Shown here in pieces: positions 8,991-18,360 of a stretch of 64,000 bases of DNA. The position numbers were made by a program, and so were the translations under genes. The notes beneath the pieces were generated by a model that saw only the letters and a program-made list of their open reading frames with translations, was not told where the DNA came from and ran no database searches. The DNA comes from Rhodospirillales bacterium (GTDB taxonomy: Bacteria; Pseudomonadota; Alphaproteobacteria; Rhodospirillales; Casp-alpha2), in assembly GCA_017644185.1 (NCBI GenBank), contig JAEPMA010000003.1, positions 62,001-126,000 of the forward strand, written 5' to 3'. The stretch's first letter is position 1. Every line of letters starts with the position of its first letter.

Positions 8991-9938
8991 TTGAACTCGA
9001 TCCTGGCAAAGAAAGTTCTCGTCACCGGTGGCGCCGGCTTTATCGGCTCGCATCTGTGCGAACGCCTGGTGGCCCGGGGCGACGACGTGCTCTGCGTCGA
9101 CAACTTCTTCACCGGCGCCAAGGCCAACGTCGCGCATCTTTTGGGGGAGAGCAATTTCGAGCTTCTGCGCCACGACGTGACGTTCCCGCTTTATGTCGAA
9201 GTGGACGAAATCTACAACCTGGCGTGCCCTGCGTCGCCCGTGCACTACCAATACGACCCCGTGCAAACGACCAAGACCAGCGTGCATGGCGCGATCAACG
9301 CCCTCGGCCTCGCCAAGCGGACCAACGCCAAGATCCTTCAGGCGTCCACGAGTGAGGTCTACGGCGACCCGGAAATCCACCCTCAGCCGGAATCTTATAA
9401 AGGTAATGTGAACCCGATCGGCCCGCGCGCCTGCTACGACGAGGGCAAGCGCTGCGCCGAGACCCTGTTCTTCGATTATCACCGCCAGCACAATCTCAAC
9501 ATCCGGGTCTGCCGGATCTTCAACACCTACGGCCCGCGGATGCATCCGGATGACGGCCGGGTGGTCTCGAACTTCATCATGCAGGCGCTCAGGGGCGAAC
9601 CGCTGACGCTCTATGGGGACGGCTCGCAAACGCGGTCGTTCTGCTACGTCGACGATCTGGTCGAAGGCATGATGCGGCTGATGGATGCGGACGACGAAAA
9701 CACCGGACCGATGAACCTCGGCAATCCGGGTGAGTTCACCATCCGCGAGCTGGCCGAGACCGTCGCCGAAATGACCGGCGCCAAGGCCGAGATCGTCTTG
9801 AAGCCGCTGCCCCAGGACGATCCGATGCAACGCTGCCCGGATATCACGCTCGCCAAATCGAAACTGGATTGGGCGCCGACGATCCAACTTCGCGAAGGCC
9901 TGCAGAAGACCATCGATTATTTCAAAGCCCTGACGTGA
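8991..9938 (+). CDS. UDP-glucuronate decarboxylase-like NAD-dependent sugar epimerase/dehydratase
   Basis: Extended short-chain dehydrogenase of 315 residues, closest in style to UDP-xylose synthase (UXS), which converts UDP-glucuronate to UDP-xylose. The NAD-binding GGAGFIG motif is at residues 13-19, the active-site TSEVYGDP at 120-127 and the YxxxK pair at Y149/K153. [17 protein letters not shown]-type and [15 protein letters not shown]-type segments fit the UXS subgroup. The start is TTG at 8991; no in-frame ATG or GTG precedes the Rossmann strand. It leads a sugar operon with the fusion oxidoreductase 16 nt downstream, pointing to polysaccharide or LPS precursor synthesis. The exact sugar is not proven. 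Confidence 0.85.
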   Translation: MNSILAKKVLVTGGAGFIGSHLCERLVARGDDVLCVDNFFTGAKANVAHLLGESNFELLRHDVTFPLYVEVDEIYNLACPASPVHYQYDPVQTTKTSVHGAINALGLAKRTNAKILQASTSEVYGDPEIHPQPESYKGNVNPIGPRACYDEGKRCAETLFFDYHRQHNLNIRVCRIFNTYGPRMHPDDGRVVSNFIMQALRGEPLTLYGDGSQTRSFCYVDDLVEGMMRLMDADDENTGPMNLGNPGEFTIRELAETVAEMTGAKAEIVLKPLPQDDPMQRCPDITLAKSKLDWAPTIQLREGLQKTIDYFKALT

Positions 9939-9954
9939 CGGGAGCGCCCCGGCC

Positions 9955-12099
9955 GTGAAACAAGTCATCCAATCGCGCAAATCCGGCAAGCTGGCCCTGA
10001 AAGACGTGCCGGCGCCGAAGGTGCGCGGGGGATGTCTTTTGATTAAAACGCGCGCCTCGCTGATTTCGGCGGGGACCGAGCGGATGGTTATCGACTTCGC
10101 CCGCAAAAGCCTTGCGGGCAAGGCGCAGGCCCGGCCGGACTTGGTCAAGAAGGTTCTGGAGAAAGCGAAGAAAGAGGGCCTGGTCAACACCTGGAAAGCG
10201 GTGATGGCTAGATTGGACGAGCCCCTCCCCCTCGGGTATTCGGCGGCGGGTGAGGTGATCGCCGTGGGTGCCGGTTTGGAAGGCGAGTTCGCGGTCGGCG
10301 ACCGGGTCGCGATGGCGGGTGCCGGGATCGCCAATCATTCGGAACTGAACGCCGTTCCCCGAAACCTGGTCGCGAAAATCCCCGCCGATGTCCCCGACGA
10401 AGAGGCCTGCTATGCGACAGTTGGCGCCATCGCGATGCACGCCGTCCGCAACGCGAACGCGACGTTGGGAGACGTCGTGGCTGTGATCGGATGCGGGCTT
10501 GTCGGACAGATGGCGGTACGGTTCCTGACGCTCGCGGGCGTGCGCGTGATTGCATTCGACTACGCCGACGACCGTCTTAACCTCGCCAGACAGCAGGGCG
10601 CAGAAGCGGCATTGACGCCGGAAAATACCAACATCGACGCGGTCTACCGCCTGACCGGGGGGATCGGTGTCGACGCCGTCATTAACGCCGCCGCCACGGA
10701 CAGCGCCCAACCGTTCGAGTTCGCCGCCGAGATCGCCCGCGACCGGGCCCGCGTCGTCATGGTCGGGCTGACGGGCACCGCCTTCCCCTACGCCGCCTTC
10801 ATGCAGAAGGAACTCAACATCATCGTTTCCAGGTCCTATGGCCCGGGGCGGTATGACAGCGACTTCGAACAGCGCGGCCAGAAATATCCCGTAGGCTGGG
10901 TCCGCTGGACGGAAACCGCGAATATGGGCGAGACGCTTCGCCTGATGCAGGCGGACCGGCCACAACGGCTGGATGCGTCATCCCTGACCACGCATCGTTT
11001 CAAACTGGACGACGCGGAAAACGCCTATGCGCTGGTGACGGGTGGGCAGGAACGGCATTTGGGGGTCGTCCTGACGTATCCGGATGCCGATAATTTAAAA
11101 CATCCCCACGTGATCTCACGGAAGCCTTCTAAATCGAGTGGCGATTGCGTGCTCGGGGTGATCGGCGCCGGAAACTTCGCCCGCGCGGTCCTGCTACCAG
11201 GCTTTAAATCGATCCCGAACGTGCGTTTCAAGACCATCGCGACGACACGGGGCGCGACCGCCGAACACGGTGCCAACCAGTTCGATTTCGAAAACATGGC
11301 CGCCGACGAAGCCGCCGTTCTGGACGACACAGACATTAACACCGTCGTCGTCGCCACGCGCCACGACAGCCACGCCGGGCTCGCTGCACGTGCCCTGAAA
11401 GCGGGCAAATCGGTGTTCGTCGAAAAGCCCCTCGCCCTCGACCTCGAACAGTTAAATGACGTGATCACCGCCCTGAACGGGTCGGAAGGGATACTGCACG
11501 TCGGTTTCAACCGGCGCTTCGCCCCGCAAATCGCCGAGATGTTGGGGCACTTTAAACAGACCGAAGGCCCGCGCGTGATTTCGATCCGGATCAACGGCGG
11601 CGCCATCGAGGGCGATCACTGGACCCAGTCTTCCGATGAAGGCGGTGGCCGCGTTCTGGGCGAGATGTGCCACTTCGTCGATCTGGCGCGCCACCTGGCG
11701 GGGAGCATGATCGAGAGCGTGCACGCCGAAGCCGCGACGGAAAAAGGCGGCAACGGCGACAACGTGGCCGCGCACATCCGCTTCACGGACGGCTCGCTGG
11801 CATCCATCGTCTATACCGCCCTCGGCGACATGGCTTTACCGAAGGAGCAGGTCGAAATGTTCGCCGGCGGCCGCGCCGCGACACTCGATGACTTCCGTAA
11901 ACTCTCCCTCGCTGCGGACGGTGCGGTGAAAGCTTCGACCGCCACGCAGGACAAAGGCCACAAACAGCAACTGACGGCATTCGTCAAAGCCATCAAGGAC
12001 GGTTCGCCCGCCATCTCAGAAGCCGACCTGATCGAAACCGCCGCCGCGACCATCGCCGTCCTGGAAAGCCTGCGCACTGGCGAACGCATCGATTTGTAA
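9955..12099 (+). CDS. Bi-domain oxidoreductase: zinc-type alcohol dehydrogenase fused to Gfo/Idh/MocA
   Basis: A 714-residue fusion. Residues 1-370 are a medium-chain dehydrogenase (LISAGTERM, LGYSAAGEV, then nucleotide-binding VIGCGLVGQMA). After a linker with a Lys/Ser-rich stretch, residues 390-714 form a Gfo/Idh/MocA oxidoreductase with its own Rossmann motif (VIGAGNFARAV) and the FVEKPLALDLEQ signature that carries the catalytic Lys. The structural zinc Cys cluster of classical alcohol dehydrogenases is not seen in the first half. Start is GTG at 9955. Such fusions occur in surface polysaccharide clusters, where they may oxidise and reduce a nucleotide-linked sugar; the substrate here is unknown. 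Confidence 0.85.
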   Translation: MKQVIQSRKSGKLALKDVPAPKVRGGCLLIKTRASLISAGTERMVIDFARKSLAGKAQARPDLVKKVLEKAKKEGLVNTWKAVMARLDEPLPLGYSAAGEVIAVGAGLEGEFAVGDRVAMAGAGIANHSELNAVPRNLVAKIPADVPDEEACYATVGAIAMHAVRNANATLGDVVAVIGCGLVGQMAVRFLTLAGVRVIAFDYADDRLNLARQQGAEAALTPENTNIDAVYRLTGGIGVDAVINAAATDSAQPFEFAAEIARDRARVVMVGLTGTAFPYAAFMQKELNIIVSRSYGPGRYDSDFEQRGQKYPVGWVRWTETANMGETLRLMQADRPQRLDASSLTTHRFKLDDAENAYALVTGGQERHLGVVLTYPDADNLKHPHVISRKPSKSSGDCVLGVIGAGNFARAVLLPGFKSIPNVRFKTIATTRGATAEHGANQFDFENMAADEAAVLDDTDINTVVVATRHDSHAGLAARALKAGKSVFVEKPLALDLEQLNDVITALNGSEGILHVGFNRRFAPQIAEMLGHFKQTEGPRVISIRINGGAIEGDHWTQSSDEGGGRVLGEMCHFVDLARHLAGSMIESVHAEAATEKGGNGDNVAAHIRFTDGSLASIVYTALGDMALPKEQVEMFAGGRAATLDDFRKLSLAADGAVKASTATQDKGHKQQLTAFVKAIKDGSPAISEADLIETAAATIAVLESLRTGERIDL

Positions 12100-12112
12100 G
12101 TTAGAACGACAT

Positions 12113-12691
12113 ATGGATATCAACGCTTTCTATTCAGCAGAATTCGACGAGCACGCGGATGTCGTCAGGAAAACGCGGGACGCCTGCGCCGATGGGTTCG
12201 CCGAACTGTTGGCGAGATGCACCCAAAGTGTGCGCCATGGTGGCAAGATCATGTTGTTCGGGAACGGCGGAAGTGCTGCCGACTGCCAGCACCTGGCGAC
12301 GGAACTGACCATCCGTTACAAAACAGACCGCGCCCCGATCGCCGCGGTCGCCCTGACCACCGACACCTCCGCATTAACGGCGGGTGGCAACGACCTCGGG
12401 TTCGAGAACATCTTTTCCCGCCAGATCGAAGCCATCGGCAAGCCGGGCGACGTCGCCATCGGGATTTCGACGTCGGGGAATTCCGAGAACGTGATCCGCG
12501 CCCTCAAGACCGCGCAATCTCTGGACATCGTCGCCGCCGCGCTTGGCGGCAAGGACGGCGGCAAGCTTGTCGGCGTCGCCGATCCGCTGATCATCGTGCC
12601 CAGCGACACCACGGCGCGCATCCAGGAGATGCACATCATGTTGGGCCAGATGCTGTGTGGCGCGCTCGAACTCGAACTGGGGTTGGTGTGA
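12113..12691 (+). CDS. gmhA: Phosphoheptose isomerase GmhA (SIS domain)
   Basis: Converts sedoheptulose-7-phosphate to D-glycero-D-manno-heptose-7-phosphate, the first committed step of LPS-core heptose synthesis. The 192 residues form one SIS domain with the GNGGSAADCQH substrate loop, GISTSGNSENV, and the C-terminal RIQEMHIMLGQ helix with the conserved QExH pattern. The neighbouring gene hldE catalyses the next kinase and nucleotidyl transfer steps, which confirms the call over the DnaA-associated DiaA paralogue. GmhB, the phosphatase between them, is not in the window. Confidence 0.94.
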   Translation: MDINAFYSAEFDEHADVVRKTRDACADGFAELLARCTQSVRHGGKIMLFGNGGSAADCQHLATELTIRYKTDRAPIAAVALTTDTSALTAGGNDLGFENIFSRQIEAIGKPGDVAIGISTSGNSENVIRALKTAQSLDIVAAALGGKDGGKLVGVADPLIIVPSDTTARIQEMHIMLGQMLCGALELELGLV

Positions 12692-12692
12692 C

Positions 12693-14162
12693 ATGGACCG
12701 GTCGAGGCTGATCCCACTGGTCGAGAAAATCCAGGGCAGCCGCGTCCTCGTGGTCGGCGATGCGATGCTCGACCGTTTCGTCTCGGGTGCGGTCGACCGC
12801 ATCTCCCCCGAAGCACCGATCCCCGTCTTACGCGTGACGTCCGAAACCAGCATGCCCGGTGGTGCGGGGAATGTGGTCCGGAACCTGGCCGCGCTCGGCG
12901 CGAAAGTGACGTTCGTCGCGGTCTGTGGAGATGATGGCCCGGGAAAAGAACTGACGGACGCGCTCGCCGCCGACCCGCTGATCACGGCGGCGCTTCAGGT
13001 CGATCCGGTACGCCCGACCACGATCAAGGTGCGCTACGTCGCCGGTAATCAACAAATGATGCGGGCCGATTGGGAAGCCGGCAAAGATATCAGTGACACC
13101 ACCGCCGATAAATTGATCAAAGCGGCAATCGATAAGATCGCCGACTTCGGCGCCGTGGTGCTTTCCGACTACGACAAGGGCGTTCTGGCAAACGGCCGGG
13201 CCAAGATCATCATCGATGCCGCGAACAAGGCGGGCGTGCCCGTCATCGTCGATCCCAAGGGCGACGGCTATGACAGATATCAAGGCGCCAGCCTTGTCAC
13301 GCCGAACCGCAAGGAGTTGGAGCAGGCGGCAGCACGGCCCGCCCCCGACACCGACACGATTATCACGGCTGCGGCTGATCTGATCAGAACGCATGGTCTG
13401 GGCGGTATGCTGGTGACCCGCAGCGCCGACGGCATGACCTTGGTTTCAAATAGCGGCGACCACCATCACCTGGCGGCGGAGACCCGTGAGGTGTTCGATG
13501 TCTCAGGGGCCGGCGACACGGTCGTCGCGACCGTGGCCGCATTGATTGCGTCCGGCGCGGCGGCGAAGGATGCAGCGTGTGTCGCCAATACCGCGGCGGG
13601 GATCGTCGTTGGCAAGATCGGCACCGCCGTCTGTCACGCCGCAGAACTGATCGCGGCTTTGCATCACAAGGATTTGTCCGATGCGGAAGCCAAAGTGCTG
13701 ACCGACGCAGAGGCGCAGGAACGGATCGCGCGCTGGCGGCGTCAGGGATACAAAGTCGGGTTTACGAACGGCTGTTTCGATCTGCTTCATCCCGGCCACG
13801 TGTCTTTGTTAACGCAGGCACGTGCCGCCTGTGACCGGCTTATCGTCGGGTTGAACTCGGATGCGTCGGTGAAACGCCTCAAGGGCGAAGAGCGTCCGGT
13901 TCAGAACGAAGCCGCACGCAGCACCGTTCTGGCGTCACTGGCTTCGGTCGATCTTGTGGTGATCTTCGGCGAAGACACACCCTACGAGTTGATCGGACAG
14001 TTGCGCCCGGATGTTCTGGTGAAAGGGGCGGACTATACCGTCGATCAGGTGGTGGGTGCGGATTTGGTGACCGGGTGGGGCGGCGACGTGGTCCTGGCCA
14101 ATCTCAAGGACGGGTTCTCGACGACCGCGACCATCAAACGCCTCAACAAAAACAAGACCTGA
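12693..14162 (+). CDS. hldE: Bifunctional heptose-7-phosphate kinase / heptose-1-phosphate adenylyltransferase HldE
   Basis: Makes ADP-D-glycero-D-manno-heptose. Residues 1-325 are a ribokinase-like (PfkB) kinase with LVVGDAMLDRF, the MPGGAGNVVRNLAALG motif and the DVSGAGDTVVAT anion hole and base. Residues about 355-489 are a nucleotidyltransferase with NGCFDLLHPGHV, containing the HxGH signature. The 489-residue length matches E. coli HldE, so both halves are intact. ATG at 12693 is 1 nt after the gmhA stop; an earlier in-frame ATG at 12657 lies inside gmhA and is rejected. Confidence 0.95.
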   Translation: MDRSRLIPLVEKIQGSRVLVVGDAMLDRFVSGAVDRISPEAPIPVLRVTSETSMPGGAGNVVRNLAALGAKVTFVAVCGDDGPGKELTDALAADPLITAALQVDPVRPTTIKVRYVAGNQQMMRADWEAGKDISDTTADKLIKAAIDKIADFGAVVLSDYDKGVLANGRAKIIIDAANKAGVPVIVDPKGDGYDRYQGASLVTPNRKELEQAAARPAPDTDTIITAAADLIRTHGLGGMLVTRSADGMTLVSNSGDHHHLAAETREVFDVSGAGDTVVATVAALIASGAAAKDAACVANTAAGIVVGKIGTAVCHAAELIAALHHKDLSDAEAKVLTDAEAQERIARWRRQGYKVGFTNGCFDLLHPGHVSLLTQARAACDRLIVGLNSDASVKRLKGEERPVQNEAARSTVLASLASVDLVVIFGEDTPYELIGQLRPDVLVKGADYTVDQVVGADLVTGWGGDVVLANLKDGFSTTATIKRLNKNKT

Positions 14163-14167
14163 TAGCG

Positions 14168-16132
14168 TCAGTTGAATTCGGGGGCCGTGTCGGGGACCGA
14201 TTTCGGTGCGTTCGCGCCCGGCTCGACGTTCTGTATGGCTTTCTGCGCTTCCTGCTTGGCGTCCTCGATCGTTTCGAACAGACGCGAGAAGAAGCCCCGG
14301 TCGTCGCCGGGTCTGGGTAAATCTTTCGCGGGTAGACCACTATGCGCCTGGGCCATGACGTCGCGCCAGATGCGCGCCGGATAACTGCCACCCGTCACGT
14401 GGTTCATGGGCGCCCCATCGTCGTTCCCAAGCCAAACCCCAGCCATGTAGTTCGCCGTATAACCGACGAACCATGCATCGCGGTAATTCTGCGACGTTCC
14501 GGTCTTGCCCGCCGCATCGCGCCCGAACGCCGCCGCCTTGCCGGTCCCATCAGTGATCACCTTGTGCAGCATGTTGTTCATCGGCCCGACAAGATAAGGC
14601 GGCACCACGTTGCCGGGGCCGGAGCCCTTGCGTTTGAAAAGGATTTGCCCGCCACCGTCGCGGATTTCCTCGATCCCGTAGGGGATGATGCCGTCCCCAC
14701 CGTTGGCGAAGGGGGCATAAACGCTGACCAGCTCCAATAGGGTCGTCTCCACCGTCCCAAGGGCGATGGACGCGTCCGGTTTCTCTCCGGGGTCGATCCC
14801 CAGCGAGCGCGCCGTGTCGGCGACCCGGCCGATGCCCGCTTTCATCGCGACACGGACCGCGACTGTATTGATTGAGTTCGCCAAACCGTCCGAAACAGTG
14901 ACCGGCCCCTGGAATTTGCCGTTGAAGTTGCTGGGCGACCAGTTGCCGATCTGGACGGGTGCGTCGTCGATGATGTCTTCGGGCGTAAGCCCCCCCTTCA
15001 ACGCCGCCAGATAGACCACGGGCTTGAACGCGGACCCCGGCTGACGCCGTGCCTGGGTCGCGCGATTGAACTGGCTGCGGGCGTAGTTATTTCCCCCCAC
15101 CATCGCCCGCACACCGCCTTCCGGCGACATCAACAACACCGCCCCGTCACCGATCTTGCGCTGTTTTCCGGCCTTGGCGATGACCCCGGATAAAGCCCGC
15201 TCGGCGGTCAGTTGGGCATCCCGATCCAACGTCGTCTGCACGATCAGGTCGCGGTCACGCGCCCCGACATAGTCCTGCACCTGGTCCAAAACCCAATCGA
15301 CGAAATAGGGTGCGATCCGGCCCGGCCTGACCGTCGTGCCCTGCGATGACGACGCCCGCGCCCTCTTGGCCTCGGCCTCGGTCAGGTAGCCCGCCGCCAC
15401 CATGTTCGAAAGGACGACCCGGGTGCGTTTCTCGGCCCGGTCATCGTCGCTGTGTGGATTGTAGCGGCTGGGCGCTTTCAAAAGCCCCGCCAGCATCGCC
15501 GACTGCCAGACGTTGAGCCCGGATGCAGGTTTGTCGAAATACTTGCGCGCCGCCGCATCGACACCGTACGTACCGGCCCCCAGATAAACCCGGTTGAGAT
15601 AGAGTTCGAGGATCTGGTCCTTCGAAAACCGGTTCTCCAACCATAGAGCCAGCATGACTTCCTGGATCTTGCGCTTGTAGGTGCGCTCGGGCGTCAGGAA
15701 CAGGTTCTTCGCGACTTGCTGGGTGATCGTGCTACCGCCCTGAACGATCCGCCCGGCCCGGATGTTGGCGACCATGGCGCGGGCAAGACCGATCAGGTCG
15801 ACACCGAAGTGATCGTAGAAGCGCCGGTCCTCCGTCGCCAGGACCGCCTGCGGCAAGGCGGGCGGCAGGTCGGCGAGTCTTACGGGTATCCCGTAAAGAT
15901 CGCCGACGGCGGCGATTTCCTTGCCGTCGTTGGCCAAGACCCAGACCGTCGGCCGGCGCGACGGCGCGAGGCTGTCTTCGACGTCGGGAAGGTCGGTATA
16001 AAACCAGCCCGCCAGAAACAGGCAGCCGATCAATCCCCAGACCGTGATCGTCGCCAGCCACTTGCCGGCGCGTCTCAGCCGCGAGGGCGCGGCGGTTGCT
16101 TTCTTGCCGTTACGTTTGGTTTTTCGGGCCAT
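14168..16132 (-). CDS. Class A penicillin-binding protein (PBP1A family)
   Basis: Bifunctional peptidoglycan synthase anchored in the inner membrane. A basic cytoplasmic tail is followed by one membrane helix at about residues 26-45. The glycosyltransferase domain has the catalytic Glu at E101 (ATEDRRFYDH) and GGSTITQQVAKNLFL. The transpeptidase domain has S367-x-x-K370 (SAFK), S420-I-N422 and K543-TGTS. All catalytic motifs are present and the 654-residue length is normal, though without the long insert of some PBP1A proteins. The C-terminal 50 residues are a low-complexity tail. It converges on hldE with a 5-nt gap. Confidence 0.93.
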   Translation of the reverse strand: MARKTKRNGKKATAAPSRLRRAGKWLATITVWGLIGCLFLAGWFYTDLPDVEDSLAPSRRPTVWVLANDGKEIAAVGDLYGIPVRLADLPPALPQAVLATEDRRFYDHFGVDLIGLARAMVANIRAGRIVQGGSTITQQVAKNLFLTPERTYKRKIQEVMLALWLENRFSKDQILELYLNRVYLGAGTYGVDAAARKYFDKPASGLNVWQSAMLAGLLKAPSRYNPHSDDDRAEKRTRVVLSNMVAAGYLTEAEAKRARASSSQGTTVRPGRIAPYFVDWVLDQVQDYVGARDRDLIVQTTLDRDAQLTAERALSGVIAKAGKQRKIGDGAVLLMSPEGGVRAMVGGNNYARSQFNRATQARRQPGSAFKPVVYLAALKGGLTPEDIIDDAPVQIGNWSPSNFNGKFQGPVTVSDGLANSINTVAVRVAMKAGIGRVADTARSLGIDPGEKPDASIALGTVETTLLELVSVYAPFANGGDGIIPYGIEEIRDGGGQILFKRKGSGPGNVVPPYLVGPMNNMLHKVITDGTGKAAAFGRDAAGKTGTSQNYRDAWFVGYTANYMAGVWLGNDDGAPMNHVTGGSYPARIWRDVMAQAHSGLPAKDLPRPGDDRGFFSRLFETIEDAKQEAQKAIQNVEPGANAPKSVPDTAPEFN

Positions 16133-16196
16133 GCCGTTTTATGCCGCGAAGGCCGTTATGAACGGGTTAATACAATCCCGTTTGAGAGCAAAAATT

Positions 16197-16925
16197 TCAG
16201 TCGAGGAACAGTTGGTAAAGCTGCGTCTCGTACATAACAACGAACCCGAGAACAACGGTCGCCGCGCCGATGCCGCTTTGCAGCGCCCGGTTGGCCCACG
16301 TCAGCGTGCGCGCGGTATAGCCGAGCGGCAGCGCGATTACCATCGACAAGGCCGCCATACCGGCGATTGAACCAAGCCCAAACACGATCACATACCCGAT
16401 CCCGACCAGCGGATCACTGACGGATGTCGCGGTCAGCACCACCAATGCCGCCGACCCGGCCATGCCGTGCATCAGCCCAACGGTGAGTGTGCGCCACGGC
16501 AGGCCTTCGGGGTGTTCGTGGGCATGCTTGTTCCGGCTGTGGGGCACTTGCTCCCCAGCGTGCGAGTGTGCGTGGACGTGCATCGTCCCATCGTCGTGGC
16601 GGTGGGCGTGAAAATGCACCCGGTCCCGGACAAGCCGCCAGACGACCTGCCCGCCCAACACGACGAGCATCACACCCACCCCGAATTCCAGCCAACCGGC
16701 GACGTTGTCGTCGATACCCGTGCCGAGATAGATCGCGGTGCCGGCGACGATGCCCAGCATGATGGTGTGACCGACACCCCACAAAGCGCCGTGCACGACG
16801 ATACGGCGCATGGACGCCTCGCCGGTGGCAATCGACGACACGGCGGCGACATGATCGGCCTCGAGGGCATGCTGCAGTCCGATAACGAGCCCCAAGAGCA
16901 GAATTCCGCCGAATGTCAGGTCCAT
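16197..16925 (-). CDS. NicO-superfamily nickel/cobalt-type transporter with histidine-rich loop
   Basis: A 242-residue polytopic membrane protein, about six helices, related to the HupE/UreJ-UreH and NiCoT groups. Helix 1 has HALEADH at residues 19-25, matching the HX4DH metal signature of NiCoT permeases. The central loop (about residues 103-140) is packed with His and ends HAHEHPEG, a probable metal buffer. A likely role is nickel or cobalt movement across the inner membrane; cobalt would fit the cobalamin genes 10 kb away, but it is not in their operon. Direction of transport and metal cannot be read from the sequence. Confidence 0.75.
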   Translation of the reverse strand: MDLTFGGILLLGLVIGLQHALEADHVAAVSSIATGEASMRRIVVHGALWGVGHTIMLGIVAGTAIYLGTGIDDNVAGWLEFGVGVMLVVLGGQVVWRLVRDRVHFHAHRHDDGTMHVHAHSHAGEQVPHSRNKHAHEHPEGLPWRTLTVGLMHGMAGSAALVVLTATSVSDPLVGIGYVIVFGLGSIAGMAALSMVIALPLGYTARTLTWANRALQSGIGAATVVLGFVVMYETQLYQLFLD

Positions 16926-17029
16926 GAATTTTCCGTATTACAAATGAATGATGCGCCGCACGATGGCGCATCCTATCGCGCCAGCAAGGCGGCGCAAGCG
17001 CGTAACGCCGGTGATCTCCGGCTCGCGGC

Positions 17030-18232
17030 TTATTGCGGCAGCACGTCGAATGCGATGCTGATCCGCGTCTCGTCGGATTTAAGGGGCACCGTCCGGTGAT
17101 AGAAATAGGACGGGAAGAAGATCGCACGCCCGGGTTCGGGTTTCAAAAGCCTGGTGTCGGAGACCGTCTTGCGGTTCGGATACTCATGCGGCGTGCCGAA
17201 CTCGATCCAGCCGGCATGATGCGGGTCGTCTTCGCGGACCGCCTCGGGCACTTTCGGGTAATAGACGCCGCTCAACCACGCGTCGCGGTGGATGTGCGAT
17301 GCCTGGTGGCCCTGATCCTCCATCACCACCCCCCACGCGTTCAGTTTATAACTGTTGGGCGCGGCCCTCTCGAAGTCATCGGCGCCACGGGCACGGCATT
17401 CGGCGATCAATTTGTCGACCTCGGAGCGGATCCAATCGAGGAACTCGGGGACCGGCCCCTTCTTGTCGAACGTGATATCGCCGGTATGAAAGCCTTTCTT
17501 GGTCGAATAGTCCTTGGGCTCGTACGCGATGGTCGGATGGTTGGTGATGGCCTCCGACAACGCCGCGTTATAATTCTCGACCTGATCCGCCCCACAGTGA
17601 TCGGCGATATCGTGCAGCATCAGACGATTTTCAAAATCCGCGATCCTGCGGGCGTCGTCGGGATTGTCGGTCTCGTAGCAAATCACGGATTTAAGCGCCA
17701 TGGCGCCCGTATGCCCGGGTTTGGCGCGCAGCACCCGATCGACTTCGATCAGGGCTTCGTCCCAATCGCCGACCGTCATCAGTGCGCGGGTCAGTCCGAC
17801 CCGGACCGCATCGGCGCCGGGATGCAGGTCGAGCGCTTTGCGGTAGCCCAAAACCGCCGCTTCCGGATCGCCCGTTTGTATCTTCATATGCGCGACCATG
17901 ACATAGGGGTTCGGGTCCATGGGCGCCAAACGGCTGGCGGCTTCGAAGGCTTGGGATGCTTCTTCGTAACGTCCCTCGCGCTCCAGCATATACCCGAGGT
18001 CCATCTGGATTTTCGGGACGTCACGGACCCTGGTCGTGATGTCTCTGAGGCTTTCGATCGCCTTGTCGCGCTGGCCCAGGTCGAAATCGGCGAGCGCCTT
18101 ATAGAATTTGACGATGTCGTTCCCGGGATCGCGTGACAGCAGGGACCGGTAGATTTTCGAGGCGCCCTTGAGGTCGCCGGCCGCATGGCGCTTGCCGGCC
18201 TTTTCCATCTGCTTGTCGAAATTCCCGCTCAT
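17030..18232 (-). CDS. TPR-repeat protein with C-terminal 2OG-Fe(II) oxygenase domain
   Basis: 400 residues. Residues 1 to about 200 are tetratricopeptide repeats (AGDLKGASKIYRSLL, GRYEEASQAFEAASRLAP, GDPEAAVLGYRKALDLHP). The C-terminal half is a putative 2-oxoglutarate/Fe(II) oxygenase of the PF13759 type: H313-x-H315-x-D317 before LSGVYY, distal H379 in FYHRTVPL, and R390 (ETRISIAF) as the probable 2OG anchor. Two stand-alone members of the same family lie at 60335-61616. Known families with this architecture may hydroxylate proteins; the substrate is unknown. The 104-bp gap to the transporter upstream shows no clear signal. Confidence 0.8.
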   Translation of the reverse strand: MSGNFDKQMEKAGKRHAAGDLKGASKIYRSLLSRDPGNDIVKFYKALADFDLGQRDKAIESLRDITTRVRDVPKIQMDLGYMLEREGRYEEASQAFEAASRLAPMDPNPYVMVAHMKIQTGDPEAAVLGYRKALDLHPGADAVRVGLTRALMTVGDWDEALIEVDRVLRAKPGHTGAMALKSVICYETDNPDDARRIADFENRLMLHDIADHCGADQVENYNAALSEAITNHPTIAYEPKDYSTKKGFHTGDITFDKKGPVPEFLDWIRSEVDKLIAECRARGADDFERAAPNSYKLNAWGVVMEDQGHQASHIHRDAWLSGVYYPKVPEAVREDDPHHAGWIEFGTPHEYPNRKTVSDTRLLKPEPGRAIFFPSYFYHRTVPLKSDETRISIAFDVLPQ

Positions 18233-18295
18233 GGGAACGTTTTATAGACCATCCCCCGGGCGTTGTTGATGAAAATCCCTTCCCCGGCCGAGAAA

Positions 18296-18323
18296 AAGGG
18301 CCGGCCCATGAGGACCGGCCCTT
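18296..18323 (-). terminator. Rho-independent terminator of the small secreted-protein gene
   Basis: Inverted arms AAGGGCCGG (18296-18304) and CCGGCCCTT (18315-18323) flank a 10-nt loop. Read on the minus strand the GC-rich stem is followed by TTTTT, the classical intrinsic terminator layout, 38 nt after the stop of the gene at 18361. It also separates that gene from the TPR-oxygenase gene. Confidence 0.85.
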
Positions 18324-18360
18324 CTATAAACGACAGTGTTCAAACACCGTCGCGGGGAGG

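Noticed and set aside
8820-10965. Long open frames on the minus strand opposite the UXS and fusion-oxidoreductase genes
   Set aside because: They are antisense to genes with full domain signatures; their composition (His/Arg-rich) is that of shadow frames in high-GC DNA.
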